From NCBI GenBank assembly GCA_020466095.1, contig CM035806.1, positions 5,978,622 to 6,042,621 on the forward strand: a DNA stretch of 64,000 nt. The letters are read 5' to 3'. The notes beneath the pieces are model-generated. The model had not been told where the DNA came from. It worked only from the letters and a program-made list of their open reading frames with translations, and made no database searches. Every line of letters begins with the position of its first letter. Positions within the stretch are counted from its first letter, which is position 1. Below are positions 34,412 to 46,194 of this stretch, one piece after another. Made by a program: the position numbers and the translations under genes. Source of the stretch: Chlorops oryzae. Its lineage: Eukaryota > Arthropoda > Insecta > Diptera > Chloropidae.

Positions 34412-35704
34412 AATACCAAACTTAGTCCCCGTGCTCTACTTTGGCTCTATGAAACAATTGTTGAACCTATTCTTTTGTTTGGATCTACCTTTTGGTGGCC
34501 AGCAATTGACAGATTCACAAATCAGAAAACGCTGGACCAAACCAGAAGACAGTCCGCTCTATTCATTACTAGAGCGCTTCGAACCACGCCAACGAAGGCT
34601 CTTTTTGCCTTTCTCTGTTGGCTACCTACAAAGCTCCTGATAAGGCAACAAGCCAAATTGGGGGCTGCAAGACTAAATGCCATTTCTCGCTGGACACGTT
34701 TGGACTTTGGTCACTCCAGCATCCTTATCAAAGACTTCGACATTCTGACCGACGTCGACTATTGTCCCCCTTTTCTCTGCTTTGATCGGGGTTTTGAAAC
34801 CCGCATTCCGAGCAGGGAGGAGTGGGACGGCAGTCTAAGCGTCGGTCAAAATGCGATATGTATATACACCGACGGCTCTAGATGTAACTCAAGAGTTGGA
34901 AGCGGCGTATACTCTGACAGTCTTAATCTTAAGACAGCTATTCGCCTCCCTGACCACTGCAGTGTTTTTCAAGCAGAGGTCATGGCCATCAACCATGCTG
35001 CCAGGTGGTTAATGTGTAATGAGATATTCGGAAAGGATATCTACATTTTCAGCGATAGCCAAGCGGCCATTAACTCCCTTAGCGGTGTCTACACGACATC
35101 CAAACTTGTCGCTGAATGCCGGGCATCTCTCAACGAGATGGCGAGTCATTCAAAGGTCCTAATCTACTGGGTCCCGGGACATAGGGACATAAAGGGGAAC
35201 TGTGAGGCAGATGAACTAGCTAAGAAGGGCACTATGCTTACTGACATCACCGTTACCTCTATAGGCACTCCGCTTGCCACTATAAAACTCAGAATTAAAC
35301 AGGAATATTTTGCCCGTGCGAATGCCCAATGGGTAAGAGACAGCTCCTGCTTTATAGCTCGCCAGACATGGACGTCTCTGAATAAGAAACGCTCACAGCA
35401 GCTCCTGAGACTAAACAGCAGGTCCATTAACCTAGTGGTCTCCATTCTTACTGGCCACTGCCTCTTTGGCAGGCACGCGGCGAGACTGGAGGCTCCACAC
35501 AACGATTTTTGCCGCTCATGTGGCTCTGAAGAGGAGGAGGAAACGGTCCTCCACCTGATGGGTCAATGCCCAGCTCTCGCAAGGAGTAGGCTCTCCCTTC
35601 TGGGGTCGCTATTCTTTTCCAGCTTAACCGAACTCTCTGAACTGAAATTGTCGGATATAGTGACGTTCATAAGGAAGTCTTGTTGGCTTCCCAATACTTT
35701 TTAA
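34412..35704 (+). pseudogene. Retrotransposon polyprotein C-terminus: RT thumb, RNase H, CCHC
   Basis: The frame opens with sequence typical of the end of a LINE reverse transcriptase (LSPRALLWLYETIVEPILL, then FGSTFWWPA). The RNase H domain follows with the full catalytic set, counted from the codon at 34475: Asp133 in YTDGS, Glu168 in QAEVMA, Asp194 in FSDSQA, Asp246 in CEADELAKKG. WVPGHRDI is also conserved. A C-terminal zinc knuckle has Cys346, Cys349, His360 and Cys365. The stop codon is natural and is followed by the 3'UTR. The N-terminal ORF, endonuclease and most of the RT are absent, so it cannot move by itself. RNase H after RT points to the I/LOA group; the exact clade is not settled. 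Confidence 0.85.
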
Positions 35705-35795
35705 GGGGTAATAGTGTCTTTCGTGGTACCACAACGGGCCTCTTTTGTGCCTAAGTGAGCATATGGCTGCCACTTCTACCTACCTACCTACCTAC
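34412..35795 (+). mobile_element. 3' end of a non-LTR retrotransposon (RNase H type, I/LOA-like)
   Basis: This is a 5'-truncated copy. It keeps the C-terminal part of the polyprotein, a short 3'UTR and a CTAC-repeat tail. The 3'UTR tail near 35723-35780 (GTGGTACCACAACGGGCC, later GGCTGCCAC) matches the tails of the SINEs at 2065, 6355 and 40412. Upstream of 34412 the frame is closed by a stop. A possible frameshifted extension (IFGR in another frame) hints at more decayed sequence to about 34350. Insertion was probably by target-primed reverse transcription. Confidence 0.85.
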
Positions 35796-38487
35796 GTATC
35801 AAAAGAATACTCAATATTTATTGATCAATTATTCCGGGTCCAATAACCGACATGAATGAATCTCGCCCATTTTCGTTTTGCATTTTTTGTTTTTGTTTTA
35901 TTTGTAGGCACATACATACATACATATTAATGCCGTTCTGTCACCTTCCGTCATCCAGGCATAAAAAGATAAATCAAGAGACAGCAGCGACAGAAATAAT
36001 GATATATGGAAGCCATCAAAATGATCAATAATAAGAGTAGAAAAAAATGAAAAAATCTGATTCAGCCCGATTCTAAATATTCCCGGGAATTTTCCTCCAA
36101 CGGATTTGATAAAAAAAAAAAAATTTGTGACGTTTGGAATACTTCCTGTTTCCGCGTGAAAAAACTTTTAGGAAAAAAATTCCCAAGAATATTCGTTTGG
36201 AATCAGGCTGATTGTTTCATAGACTCTAGTTCAGTCGGTCGCCCCCGAAATATGTATGTGACCCGCCATTATGCAAGTCTTTGGCGAATAGCCGTTTTAC
36301 TAGTCACAACAAGATAGAATAATAGACAGTCTATAGTATGTATTTTTAAATCAAATCTAGGAAGCCTTTTTCCGCCCTGTTGGTGAGTATTTGTGCTCGC
36401 TCATGAGTCATGACTCACTAAATCTTACCAAGTGGAGAAAAACATGAAAATATTTTCGATGCAAAGACGTTAAAATGCTCAAACCTCATAAATTTTTGTA
36501 TTTAATCTCATTTGAGGGTTTAGAGAGTTTATCCGTTCCTCTTCTATGCCCTAAATACTAGTGCTATTCAACCGGCGAAATGATTCGTCCACTTTCGCTA
36601 GCTGAATAGCTACCCTTCCGCACATATCTTCATTCGCTCGCGATATGATAGGCTAAAGATAACGTATAAAATGACGATCCGTCCCTAGCAATAATATTGC
36701 CATTCAAAATTCAAAAGACGAGGCACTGATCCCCCGCCACCAGTGAATGGTGAAATCGCTAGTTTTGTGGTGGGAAGGTCTAAACTTCTCTTTTCATACG
36801 ATTGTACAATTGATTCGATCGTTCGAATTGTTAATTCAACTTCAACTGATTTTTCGTTTAAATAAATCTCCTGACATTTTCGTGCGTCGATCATCTTGCA
36901 AAGTGGCAACTCCAAGATTGTCTTAAGCTGCTCTAAAGAAAAAATTCTAACTCTAATCAAAGCAGTCTTCAATGAATTGTTCTCGAAACAGGAGTGTCTG
37001 TTGGTGTGGGTTTTGTTTTTTCTACACAAATTTGTTGTTGTTTTTTTTTGTTTTCTTCTGGCTTGTGTATTTAGCCGGTAAACCGGCTGATTTCGGTCCG
37101 ATCAACATGTGTGGAACGCTCGTTGAATAAACAATTAGCAAAGATGTCGCCAGCCAAAAAGAGTTTGCTTTAGCGCTTAACACAGTTTAATTCGGCGGCG
37201 CAGTTGAGTAAATACACAATTTTGAAGATTTGTGCGGCGCTTTCTTACGCAATTTCGTTTTATTTAACCTTTTTTTTATAATAAATATTTTTGAAAAAAA
37301 AATTTTTATGCTTCCACAAGCAGAAATCACTCAGAAACTCGATCCGGTAAGCCAAAGTTTTTTTCTTCGACTGAGTCATTATCAAAATAAATTCGGTTAA
37401 CTTTTTTTTTTATCAGCGTCGATTTCGGGCGAAATTTTGTGTAAATTATTATTATAATAATTATAATGCTTTTTCTTAATATTGCCCTCATGTGAAGTGA
37501 AGAACTAAAAGCGTGAAAAGTTTTCGAGATATTGCGGCAAAGAAAAATTAAAGCAAATACTTCAGAAAATTTAAAGAATATTAATAAAATTAAGTTCCTT
37601 TGAGTTCGTCGTTATTGTGATTCGCTTTAAGAATATTCTTTTAATAAATTGAAAAAAAAAAAAAAAAAATTCCCAAAAATTTCTTGAGAGAGAAAATATT
37701 ATCACAATAACCGCTGAAAGTAAAACGGAGAAGTGGGAAAATACCCCCCAAAAAGAGTTTAGAGAAATTCGACTTTAAATTTTTTATGCTGTATTAACAA
37801 AGAAATATTCACTAGCAACGGAGGACATCGGCCCCATATAAAAAAAAAAAAATAAGTACATACCTATAAAAAAAAAGTGCATCCCAAAAGTGTAGGTACC
37901 TCCTTCTCTGAGACTTATGAGTACTCTTTGTATATACTTATGTATATAACACTGCGAATCAGTAATTTTGCGGCATGGAAAATATAAGTCAATTTTGTAT
38001 AACATCACTAAATACGAAAAAAATACCAGATTTATCAAATTGACTCTAGATTATGAGATAAAACTACCAATTAATTAACTCAGAAATATCGAATAAAAAA
38101 TAAAATACCTTACAAAAGTCAATTAAAACAAAATAAATAAATTTTTATGAATATATACATTAGTATTATCGAAAACAATAACCAAAATTAATGCCGCAGA
38201 AAAAAAGTTTTTTTTTTTTTTTTATTGTTCCCCAGTGTAATCCGCGATTCTACATGAGCTTCTACAATGAAGAAGTCTCATTAAAACCTTCCCATTATTT
38301 TCTTTCTCTCACACTAATTAAATCGCCAAAAGAATTCGTTTCGAATTTCAACAATATTTGAATTCGAATCAATTATTTTTGAACACAGTAAAACCCCTCT
38401 TAAGCGAACTCGATCGAGATATGGAGTGTAATTCTTGGACCTTGTATGCCAGGTCGATTTTAACAACTTGTAATCTGAAAACTAGTC
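35796..38487. other. No supported gene; small foldback at 36063-36210
   Basis: Mostly AT-rich noncoding. A 114-residue minus-strand frame at 36685-37029 has ordinary amino-acid composition but no motif I recognise. A T/A run lies at about 38208-38223. Confidence 0.45.
36063..36210. repeat. Foldback repeat, 148 bp
   Basis: CAGCCCGATTC at the left and GAATCAGGCTG at the right are inverted, with ATTCCCGGGAA and TTCCCAAGAAT just inside. No clear target duplication is visible, so it is a probable degraded MITE. Confidence 0.5.
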
Positions 38488-38567
38488 GGCCTCCGTGGAG
38501 TAGTTGAGTTTCCGACTTACGATGGAAGAGGCTATGGGTTCAAATCCCAGCTGGGATGGGGATGTTA

Positions 38568-39862
38568 ACAGGTTGGCTGATAAGTCCCCGGTCTGACACA
38601 TAGATGGCGTCGCTAGTATTAAATGCATATTATTTTTATATAGTGGCAACCTTCAAATGATTCGTGTCAAAATTTGACGTCTGTAAGTCAATTAGTTTGT
38701 GAGATAGAGCGTCTTTTGTGAAGCAACTTTTGTTATTGTGAAAAAAATGGAAAAAAAAGGAATTTCGTGTTTTGATAAAATACTGTTTTCTGAAGGGAAA
38801 AAATACAGTGGAAGCAAAAACTTGGCTTGATAATGAGTTTCCGGACTCTGCCCCAGGAAAATCAACAATAATTGATTGGTATGCAAAATTCAAGCGTGGT
38901 GAAATGAGCACGGAGGACGGTGAACGCAGTGGACGCCCGAAAGAGGTGGTTACCGACGAAAACATCAAAAAAATTCACAAAATGATTTTGAATGACCGTA
39001 AAATGAAGTTGATCGAGATAGCAGAGGCCTTAAAGATATCAAAGGAACGTGTTGGTCATATCATTCATCAATATTTGGATATGAAAAAGCTCTGTGCAAA
39101 ATGGGTGCCGCGCGAGCTCACATTTGACCAAAAACAACAACGTGTTGATGATTCTGAGCGGTGTTTGCAGCTGTTAACTCGCAATACACCCGAGTTTTTG
39201 CGTCGATATGTGACAATGGATGAAACATGGCTCTATCACTACACTCCTGAGTCCAATCGACAGTCGGCTGAGTGGACAGCGATCGGTGAACCGTCTCCGA
39301 AGCGTGGAAAGACTCAAAAGTCCGCTGGCAAAGTAATGGCCTCTGTTTTTTGGGATGGGCATGGAATAATTTTTATCGATTATCTTGAGAAGGGAAAAAA
39401 CCATCAACAGTGACTATTATATGTCGTTATTGGAGCGTTTGAAGGTCGAAATCGCGGCAAAACGGCCCCATATGAAGAAGAAAAAAGTGTTGTTCCACCA
39501 AGACAACGCACCGTGCCACAAGTCATTGAGAACGATGGCAAAAATTCATGAATTAGGCTTCGAATTGCTTCCCCACCCACCGTATTCTCCAGATCTGGCC
39601 CCCAGCGACTTTTTCTTGTTCTCAGACCTCAAAAGGATGCTCGCAGGGAAAAAATTTGGCTGCAATGAAGAGGTGATCGCCGAAACTGAGGCCTATTTTG
39701 AGGCAAAACCGAAGGAGTACTACCAAAATGGTATCAAAAAATTGGAAGGTCGTTATAATCGTTGTATCGCTCTTGAAGGGAACTATGTTGAATAATAAAA
39801 ACGAATTTTGACAAAAAAATGTGTTTTTCTTTGTTAGACCGGGGACTTATCAGCCAACCTGT
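38568..39862 (+). mobile_element. Himar1-like mariner, 1,295 bp, complete ends
   Basis: Both inverted repeats are present (ACAGGTTGGCTGATAAGTCC at the left and its complement at the right), with TA duplications at 38566-38567 and 39863-39864. Element length is close to the about 1.29 kb of irritans-subfamily mariners. The transposase is interrupted only by two one-base homopolymer additions. The close match to Himar1 is from memory, not from a search. Confidence 0.93.
38747..39795 (+). pseudogene. Mariner transposase, irritans subfamily, two frameshifts
   Basis: This is a cut-and-paste transposase that binds the inverted repeats and inserts at TA. The start ATG is 38747-38749. An A8 run at 38751-38758 shifts the frame within the first residues. 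A second shift falls in an A6 run at 39395-39400, after which the next frame runs to the stop at 39793-39795. Between the shifts the N-terminal helix-turn-helix region (GKNTVEAKTWL to GRPKEVVTDENIKKI) is intact. The catalytic triad is D,D34D: Asp at 39219-39221 (TMDETW), 39502-39504 (HQDNAPCH) and 39607-39609 (SPDLAPSDF). Allowing for the shifts, the length matches the usual 348 residues. It is a recent copy; each shift is one extra A, so sequencing error is possible. Confidence 0.9.
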
Positions 39863-40411
39863 TAGTTGTGTCGTTTTTGCTGCTGCCGTTCTTCTTTGGT
39901 TCCCATTTTTCGTGGTATCTCTCTGTAAGTAGGGAGGATGTCCATTCTCAGGGGACTTCACTGTCATAAATTATAGAAAGTTAGGTTTTTTTTTTTTTTT
40001 CAAACAGGCTGATTTATGCCAGCTCATTAAAAAGGCATCGGAATCGGAAACCTTGTTACTGTTGAGCTTAAATCAACGAGACATTTCCAATGCATTCATC
40101 ATTGAGGTAGTTGAAGTATATACGGGAAAATCAAATTAATTACCATGTATGCAAGTCATTGTAATTATTCATCGTTGCATTGAATTTTTCGTCGGCTTTA
40201 AAATCTTCTTCAGTTTGAACAGTTTGCCTTTTTGAATTTTCAGGATTATTTAATTGCACTATATTGTAGACCCTTTTTAATCACGTAAGTTTACGGTTTT
40301 TGCATGTCTAGAGAGTTTGTTTTATGTGAATGCATAAATTTCACCTCTTTTTGGGTTTTTTTTTTTACAGTAAAAATCATTTTAATTTTTTTCAATATTT
40401 TTTTGTATCAT

Positions 40412-40583
40412 GGTTAGGTTAGGTTAGTGTGGCTGCCACTTACACACTTAAGTAGGCACCAAATGGGCCCGTTGTGATGCCACGTATAATCGGAAATTAA
40501 AGACGACATAAGCTTCCACGACCTCAAGCTGGGAGTCGAACCTCTCGCTCGGAATCTCTCTCGGGAGTTTGCCTCTCAGCCGA
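40412..40583 (-). mobile_element. tRNA-derived SINE (copy C)
   Basis: Minus-strand copy. Its head carries the B-box GGTTCGACTCCC, then a short spacer and the shared tail GTGGCATCACAACGGGCCC, ending in CCTAACC repeats. It is uninterrupted and the clearest full-length copy here. Confidence 0.75.
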
Positions 40584-40643
40584 CTTTTTGGTTCATAAAA
40601 AATTGTTTTTTTTTTTTTAATTTTTTCTTACATTTTTTATATA

Positions 40644-40986
40644 CAGTAGAGTCTGGATAGACTGAGTAAATTTTTACAAGGCCTGTTCATGTTACCGAGG
40701 CTGTTCACATTATCGAGGTGCAAATTTTTCATATTTAATTTGCTTTATTTAGTTCAAATATGTATGTTTACACAAAGTTAAAAAAAAAAATGTTCAGTTT
40801 TTTCAAAAAAGGTCCAAAAAAGGACGTCAGTTTCTTATGTGTTCTGCTAAGGAGTTTTGGACGGCTTTCTTGCGAAAAGTAAGAAAACCATCGTAATCTG
40901 TATAAGTCTCATTCCAAGTGTTCACACCACCGAGGTGTTAACTTAATGCGGAGTTCACACTATCCAGACTTTTTTGTATCATAAAC
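40644..40986. mobile_element. Tc1-like MITE, CAGT..GTCTGGATA family, copy 1
   Basis: Left end CAGTAGAGTCTGGATAG and right end CTATCCAGACTTTTTTG are flanked by TA. The interior has CCTGTTCATGTTACCGAGG. Confidence 0.6.
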
Positions 40987-41011
40987 TAAAAAAATTTTTT
41001 TTTTTTTATAT

Positions 41012-41315
41012 GCAGAAGAGTCTGGATGGTGAACCTCCGGCTGCATGAACTCCTTAGTGGTGTGAACACATAATTATTTTAATTGCATGCTCTGTAGTGT
41101 GAGCACCTCTTTAGTGAGAACAAAAATATAACACCGAAAGACAAAAGGCTACACTCACAGAGCAAATAAATTTGTGAAATTTACAACAAAAAATTTTTTT
41201 TTTTGCGAGAAAGTTTTTTTTAAACACTTTTTTTTAATCAAATAGAGCATATTAAACAACTTCGGTAACATGAACAGACCTTGCAAAAAATTTTTCCCTC
41301 CACAATCTACTATAT
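41012..41315 (-). mobile_element. Tc1-like MITE, same family, inverted copy 2
   Basis: Starts near GCAGAAGAGTCTGGATGG. Toward its right end it contains the complement of the interior of copy 1 (CGGTAACATGAACAGACC). It lies head-to-head with copy 1. Boundaries are approximate. Confidence 0.5.
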
Positions 41316-41817
41316 ATGTATATATGTATATTTATAATTTTTTTATTAAATAAGACATAAAAAAAAGTGGGTCAATAGTCACAGAATTAATTGGTTTCAC
41401 TGAAAAAAAAAAAAAAAAAAATGGCGGACAGTAGAAAATGTTTCGAATTTTTTTTTTTTTTTAACCAAGTGTTCACACAAAAATAACCCCTTAATCGTTC
41501 TTCGGTGGTGAAATTCATTAGTGTTTATTTTATCAATCATCATTGATAAGCTATCTTCGTATCGAATAACAATCAATGCCAATGTCAGAATGCTCTCTAT
41601 CTGGTCTCTCCTATGGCTGCGGTTTCGAAGGGACATACCCTGCTTAACCCTCTTATTCCTAGCTCTGTCTCTAAACGGAATTTTTGAAATAAAAAAATTT
41701 TTTTTAATAAAATAAAATAATTTCCGATTCGTTTTTCTCTAACCGAAATTAGTTTTATCTGATTTTTTCGCTGTAAAATAAATTGTGGCATTAGGGGTGG
41801 AATTTTTGAAGTAGGTA

Positions 41818-42137
41818 CAGTCGAATCTGGATATAGTGAATTAATTTTTGCAGGTCCTGTTCATTGTAACCAGATTGTTCGTATTAGCGAGATTGAATGT
41901 TTTGTTCATTATTTACAGGGCCGTAAAGAGAAATTTAGGGCCCTGGGGATTTTTTTCAGGAGCTCCCTCACAAAAATGTGCGACCAAATAAAAAAAAAGT
42001 CCCATGCCAATTGTGGGCCCCTTCAGAAAGCCCGGGCCCGGAGAAAAATCGCCCTTTTCTACTCCTTTCTCTACAGGCCTGATTATTTCGAACATTCCGT
42101 GTAACAAAAAAGCGTTCGTTATATCCAGATTCGACTG
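41818..42137. mobile_element. Tc1-like MITE, same family, copy 3
   Basis: Perfect inverted ends CAGTCGAATCTGGATATA and TATATCCAGATTCGACTG, TA on both sides (41816-41817 and 42138-42139). It shares the CCTGTTCATTGTAACC interior phrase with copy 1. Confidence 0.7.
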
Positions 42138-42177
42138 TATGTTTTATCAAAAATATTCTATGTTTTGTGCAGTGTAC

Positions 42178-42384
42178 TCTGACTCTCTCTCTCTCTCTCT
42201 TTTTCTCTCTCTCTCTCTTTTCTCTCTCTCTCTCTTTTTCTCTCTCTCTCTTTCTCTCTCTTTTCTCTCTCTCTCTTTTTTCTCTCTCTCTCTTTTCTCT
42301 CTCTCTCTCTTCTCTCTCTTCTCTTTTTTCTCTCTCTCTCTTCTCTCTTCTCTCTCTCTCTCTTCTCTTTTCTCTCTTCTCTTT

Positions 42385-42417
<33 letters not shown>

Positions 42418-42501
42418 TTTTCTCTCTCTCTCTCTCTTTTTCTCTCTCTCTCTTTCTCTCTCTTCTTTCTCTCTCTCCTCTTTTCTCTCTCTCTCTCTTC
42501 T

Positions 42502-42555
<54 letters not shown>

Positions 42556-42578
42556 CTTCTTCTCTCTCTCTTCTCTCT

Positions 42579-42609
<31 letters not shown>

Positions 42610-42667
42610 GCTCTCTCTCTCTCCTCTCTCTCTCCCTCTCTCTCCCTCTCTCTCTCTCTCTCTCTCA
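42178..42667. repeat. (CT)n pyrimidine tract, about 490 bp
   Basis: Uninterrupted pyrimidine on the plus strand apart from single bases, dominated by TCTCTCTC with TTTT and TTC variants. Long Ser/Leu/Phe and Arg/Glu frames through it are repeat artefacts. Confidence 0.95.
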
Positions 42668-45258
42668 AACTCTCAAAACATTTCTATAATGAATTTTTAA
42701 TTTTTGGCAATCGAAAAAATTAATATTTTGGATTGCCGAAAGTGGACAGCTGATGCGATGGAAATGGTTGTTTCTAAAGAAATTACGTTTTACCTCTGGA
42801 CCAGATGTGATTCAAAATATCTTTTTGTTTTTTACTTCATTCTTGAAAATCTGTTTTTGTCAAACAGTAAAAAAAAAAAAAAAAAATACCCCCGAAAAGA
42901 ATGCTCCAACAGTGACGTCAGTTTCTTTTTCTCTAACCACTATGAATAGAAGAGATCGGAGGAAATTTCAAATCTTTTGCACCTGCGATTTTTACAGCTA
43001 ATTCTAGAAGGTTAGTCATCCAGGTAAAAAAAAAAAAAAAAAACATAAAGACACGTTATCGACAGACTGCATGGCGACCACTTGAATTCACATGAATGAG
43101 TCAAATGAAAGTTTGAACATTTTGAAAGCATTAGAAACCCCCCACCACCCCAACCCCCACCGACTGCGTTCACAACGATACGAAATATGTTCAGAAAAAA
43201 ATAGAATATTTCGTCCTGGCTTGAGTGCCTCGACAAACGGACGAATCGAATCGAATCGAATCGAATTGTAATTTACGACGTTTTATTTTGGATCGACCCC
43301 ACTGTAATTGAAATGCGTTGCATGCAAGCAACGAAATCGCCTGACGATTGCGACGCTTAAGCTTCCAAGGTCTTCCGTTAAACGGCGTCGTTGTCGTGTC
43401 GTCGTCGTCGTCACCAAGTGTCGTGAAGCGTCAAGTGGTTGTAACTACAACCTGACCGGAGCAAGGGGGGGTCTATCAATAATATATATATTTGAGCATA
43501 TGGAAAGAACAAAGAAATAAAACCACTTCAGTGCTTCAGCCTGCAGATGTTGTTCGGACGGCGGACTTCATTTGCCCATGATTCATAGATTGGCTTAAAG
43601 TTTATTCTTTTTATTTTTTCTGTTTTATTTACTTTTGTTTTGCAACATGCGATAAACGCGATGCAAATGCAAAAAAAAAAAAAATAATAATAAAAAAAAT
43701 AGTTTCTTTCAGGAACTGCGTAATTAATCAATTCCTCGTCGTTGGAGTTCTATTTATGACCCTTTTTTGTTCTTCTTCTTTTTCTTATCGCAACAAAGCA
43801 CTATATTTCAAAAAAAAAAACCGATCGCGAGGATTACAGGTCTCTATAGATACCGAAGAACTTTAACCCTTTCAGCACCATTGAGGACAACAAATACTTT
43901 TTGAACTTCTTTTTTTTTGGAAATAAATTCTTGCATTCCCAAAATCCTGTCTATACTACTAGGGACATCTCATGATTAAGGGCCAGGGGTTTTGACCAGT
44001 AATCGGGAGGGGGGAATCTACACTCACACATTTAACCCATTTTGGGCGGGCTGTCGAACAAAATTACTGGCTATTGGTTCTTGTCGGCTACAAATGGGTT
44101 GAAAGCATGAACAATAGGGATGGGTGTTATAGTCACGCTACGAATTCTGACAATACAATACATACCCGACACTGACACATAAAGTGTAAATAGCCTTTGA
44201 ATATTATTGACTTTATTTTTAATTTTTATTTTGTTTTTTTTTTGTTAATTAAGCCTGTACTATCACGCCACCATTAACAGAAGTGCTTCGTTAATTATTT
44301 TCATGATGATTAAGGATCCGAAATATTTGTCATCGGCCACTCAATATCCAATTTTTGGAAAGTTATATTTATAAGCTCATCTGACATCAATTAATGACCA
44401 CACTAAGATCGAATATTATGCTAATTTTTTTTTTTTTTTTTTTTTGAAAATAAGCTTAAATGCCTCAATTACAAATGTCGATTTTTCATGAATTTAAGGT
44501 CTGAAATTTTGTCAGCCATCTTCAATTTTTGGAAATTTAATTAATGTCTTACAATATTTATGCTCAAATTCCGAATTTCATTGAAATATCTCGAAAAATT
44601 CCGATTTCTAGGAAATTTTTTGCGATTTTTGTGACAGTCCCTACTACTGAAGGGTACCCTTAATAATGGACTTTTTCTCTATAGAGAATTTTCCAATACA
44701 TTTTCGCCGTATTTTTCATATTTTGATAAAGAAATCTATCCGAATCGAATGAAATTTCATGTCGAAGTTATCTAATGATGGCAAAATTTTTGCCCATATC
44801 GATAGATCGTGTAAATCAACATATCGCACACTAATCACTAAATCGGCACAACTCAAAATTTCGAATTTCTCAGTCAAACGGCCAATAACTCTCGACGCCT
44901 GTAAAAACAATTTCCTTTATAAATTTATAGTATTTCTAAATAACTGCAGAATCAATTAATATCAATGTTAATTTTCCAAGTGTTCCGTTTCCTGCATTAA
45001 AATGTTGCCGAACATGAAAAAATTGATTGAAAAAATTTTGAATTGTGCCGGTTTAGTGATTAGTGTGCGATATGTTCATTGGAAAATAACTTCAAATTAA
45101 TCGATAACCCAATATGTAATATAAATGACTAACCTTATCTCAAATGATCGCCTCTCTACATTATGGGCACGGATCATTCGAAAGAAGCCACAAACCGGAG
45201 GTGCTTTCTGTTCGTTGAAGATCACGGAGGTACTACATATGGAAAATCTATGCCTCCC
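42668..45258. other. No gene seen
   Basis: AT-rich noncoding DNA. It holds a TCGAA pentamer run at about 43242-43267, a GTCGTC run near 43389-43412 and a CGCCCACTTTTCC-family related block near 44510-44690. Confidence 0.5.
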
Positions 45259-45266
45259 CTCCCACC

Positions 45267-46017
45267 TAGGGCTGCCAACTTTCTAAGGGCAAAATAAAGT
45301 ATAAGTTTATTTAATAATTAAAAAATAAAATATTTTATTAAAAAATAAAATATTTTTAAATTCATCCTTATATTAATTAAAAAAACAGAACATAGCAAAT
45401 ATTTAATAACATATAGAAATAAATAATATGCTTTCATACTACCATCAATTCAATTTAAATTATCTCTCACACCGAAGTACTAGTAACTTACTGGTAGTTA
45501 ATACACTTTTGTTCTTAAATATACACTTTTTAATGCTTGCAGAACATTGTAGTTGGTCTATGATTTGTTTCACCTTTTTAAAATTATAATTAACTATGTA
45601 TTTTAATAGTTAACATAAGTATGTAACATACTTAAGTTGCAAAAATTGCGATTTTTGTGATTGAGCATGAAGTCAATTTCAAAACTGTCGAAACTCTTTA
45701 TAATGAATTTAAATGGACCTGAAAAATAAAATCGCCGATGAGAGAATTTAGTGTTAGAAGAAAAAAAAAATATATAATGTATCGAAAAAGCCTTGAGGTT
45801 CGCTATAGAGAGAAATTTGTTTTAGAGGAGGTCGTTATAGAGAGTCTCGACTGTATTTATTTAGTTCAATAAACTACATGATGTATGTTTGGTAAAAACT
45901 GCCGTATATATTAAAAATAAAGTATTTCAGGATACTTTATTGTTCCATGAAATTATAAAGTATATCGATCAGAAATAAAGTAGGATACTATATTATATAG
46001 TATGGTTGGCAACCCTA
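45267..46017. mobile_element. hAT-type MITE, 751 bp, TSD CTCCCACC
   Basis: Ends TAGGGCTGCCAAC and the complement of TAGGGTTGCCAACC. Exact 8-bp duplications CTCCCACC lie at 45259-45266 and 46018-46025. Toward the right, near 45780-45860, is what looks like one end of a Tc1-like repeat (AGAGTCTCGACTGTA). No transposase is present. Confidence 0.88.
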
Positions 46018-46081
46018 CTCCCACCCTCCCAAATTGAATCTGCATGTCAAGAACCCATATGTCATGCCTTCCATATAGGTA

Positions 46082-46188
46082 CAATGTACTCTCTCTCTTA
46101 AGCGGACACCGAGGGAACCGAAAAATATTTCCGCAGACAGGAAGACCAGCGCATTCTAAAAAAGTGTCCGCATGGGGAGAGTACACTG
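46082..46188. mobile_element. Tc1-like MITE, 107 bp
   Basis: Ends CAATGTACTCTC and the complement of CAGTGTACTCTC, with TA on both sides (46080-46081, 46189-46190). Very short, all noncoding. Confidence 0.6.
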
Positions 46189-46194
46189 TATAAA

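Larger units (their letters stand above)
38488..39990 (+). mobile_element. tRNA-derived SINE (copy D) split by mariner
   Basis: The head at 38488-38567 is very tRNA-like, with TGGAGTAGTTGAG as A-box and GGGTTCAAATCCC as B-box. The SINE resumes at 39863 with GTTGTGTCGTTTTT, the same phrase that follows GGATGTTA in copy A at 2148. Joining the two across the mariner restores SINE order exactly at a TA. The 3' tail beyond about 39905 differs from the LINE-like tail of copies A-C. Confidence 0.7.

Noticed and set aside
36685..37029. 114-residue minus-strand frame with ordinary composition
   Set aside because: No motif or neighbour supports it; kept only as a possible orphan to test with RNA data.
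38490..38565. tRNA gene (good A-box and B-box)
   Set aside because: No acceptor-stem pairing; it is followed by SINE body sequence shared with other copies, so it is a SINE head.
42004..42723. Ser/Leu and Glu/Arg frames of 170-240 residues
   Set aside because: Same artefact, from the CT tract at 42178-42667.
43862..44105. Possible TTTAACCC-bounded element
   Set aside because: The inverted ends are under 10 bp and imperfect; chance match is likely in this AT-rich context.
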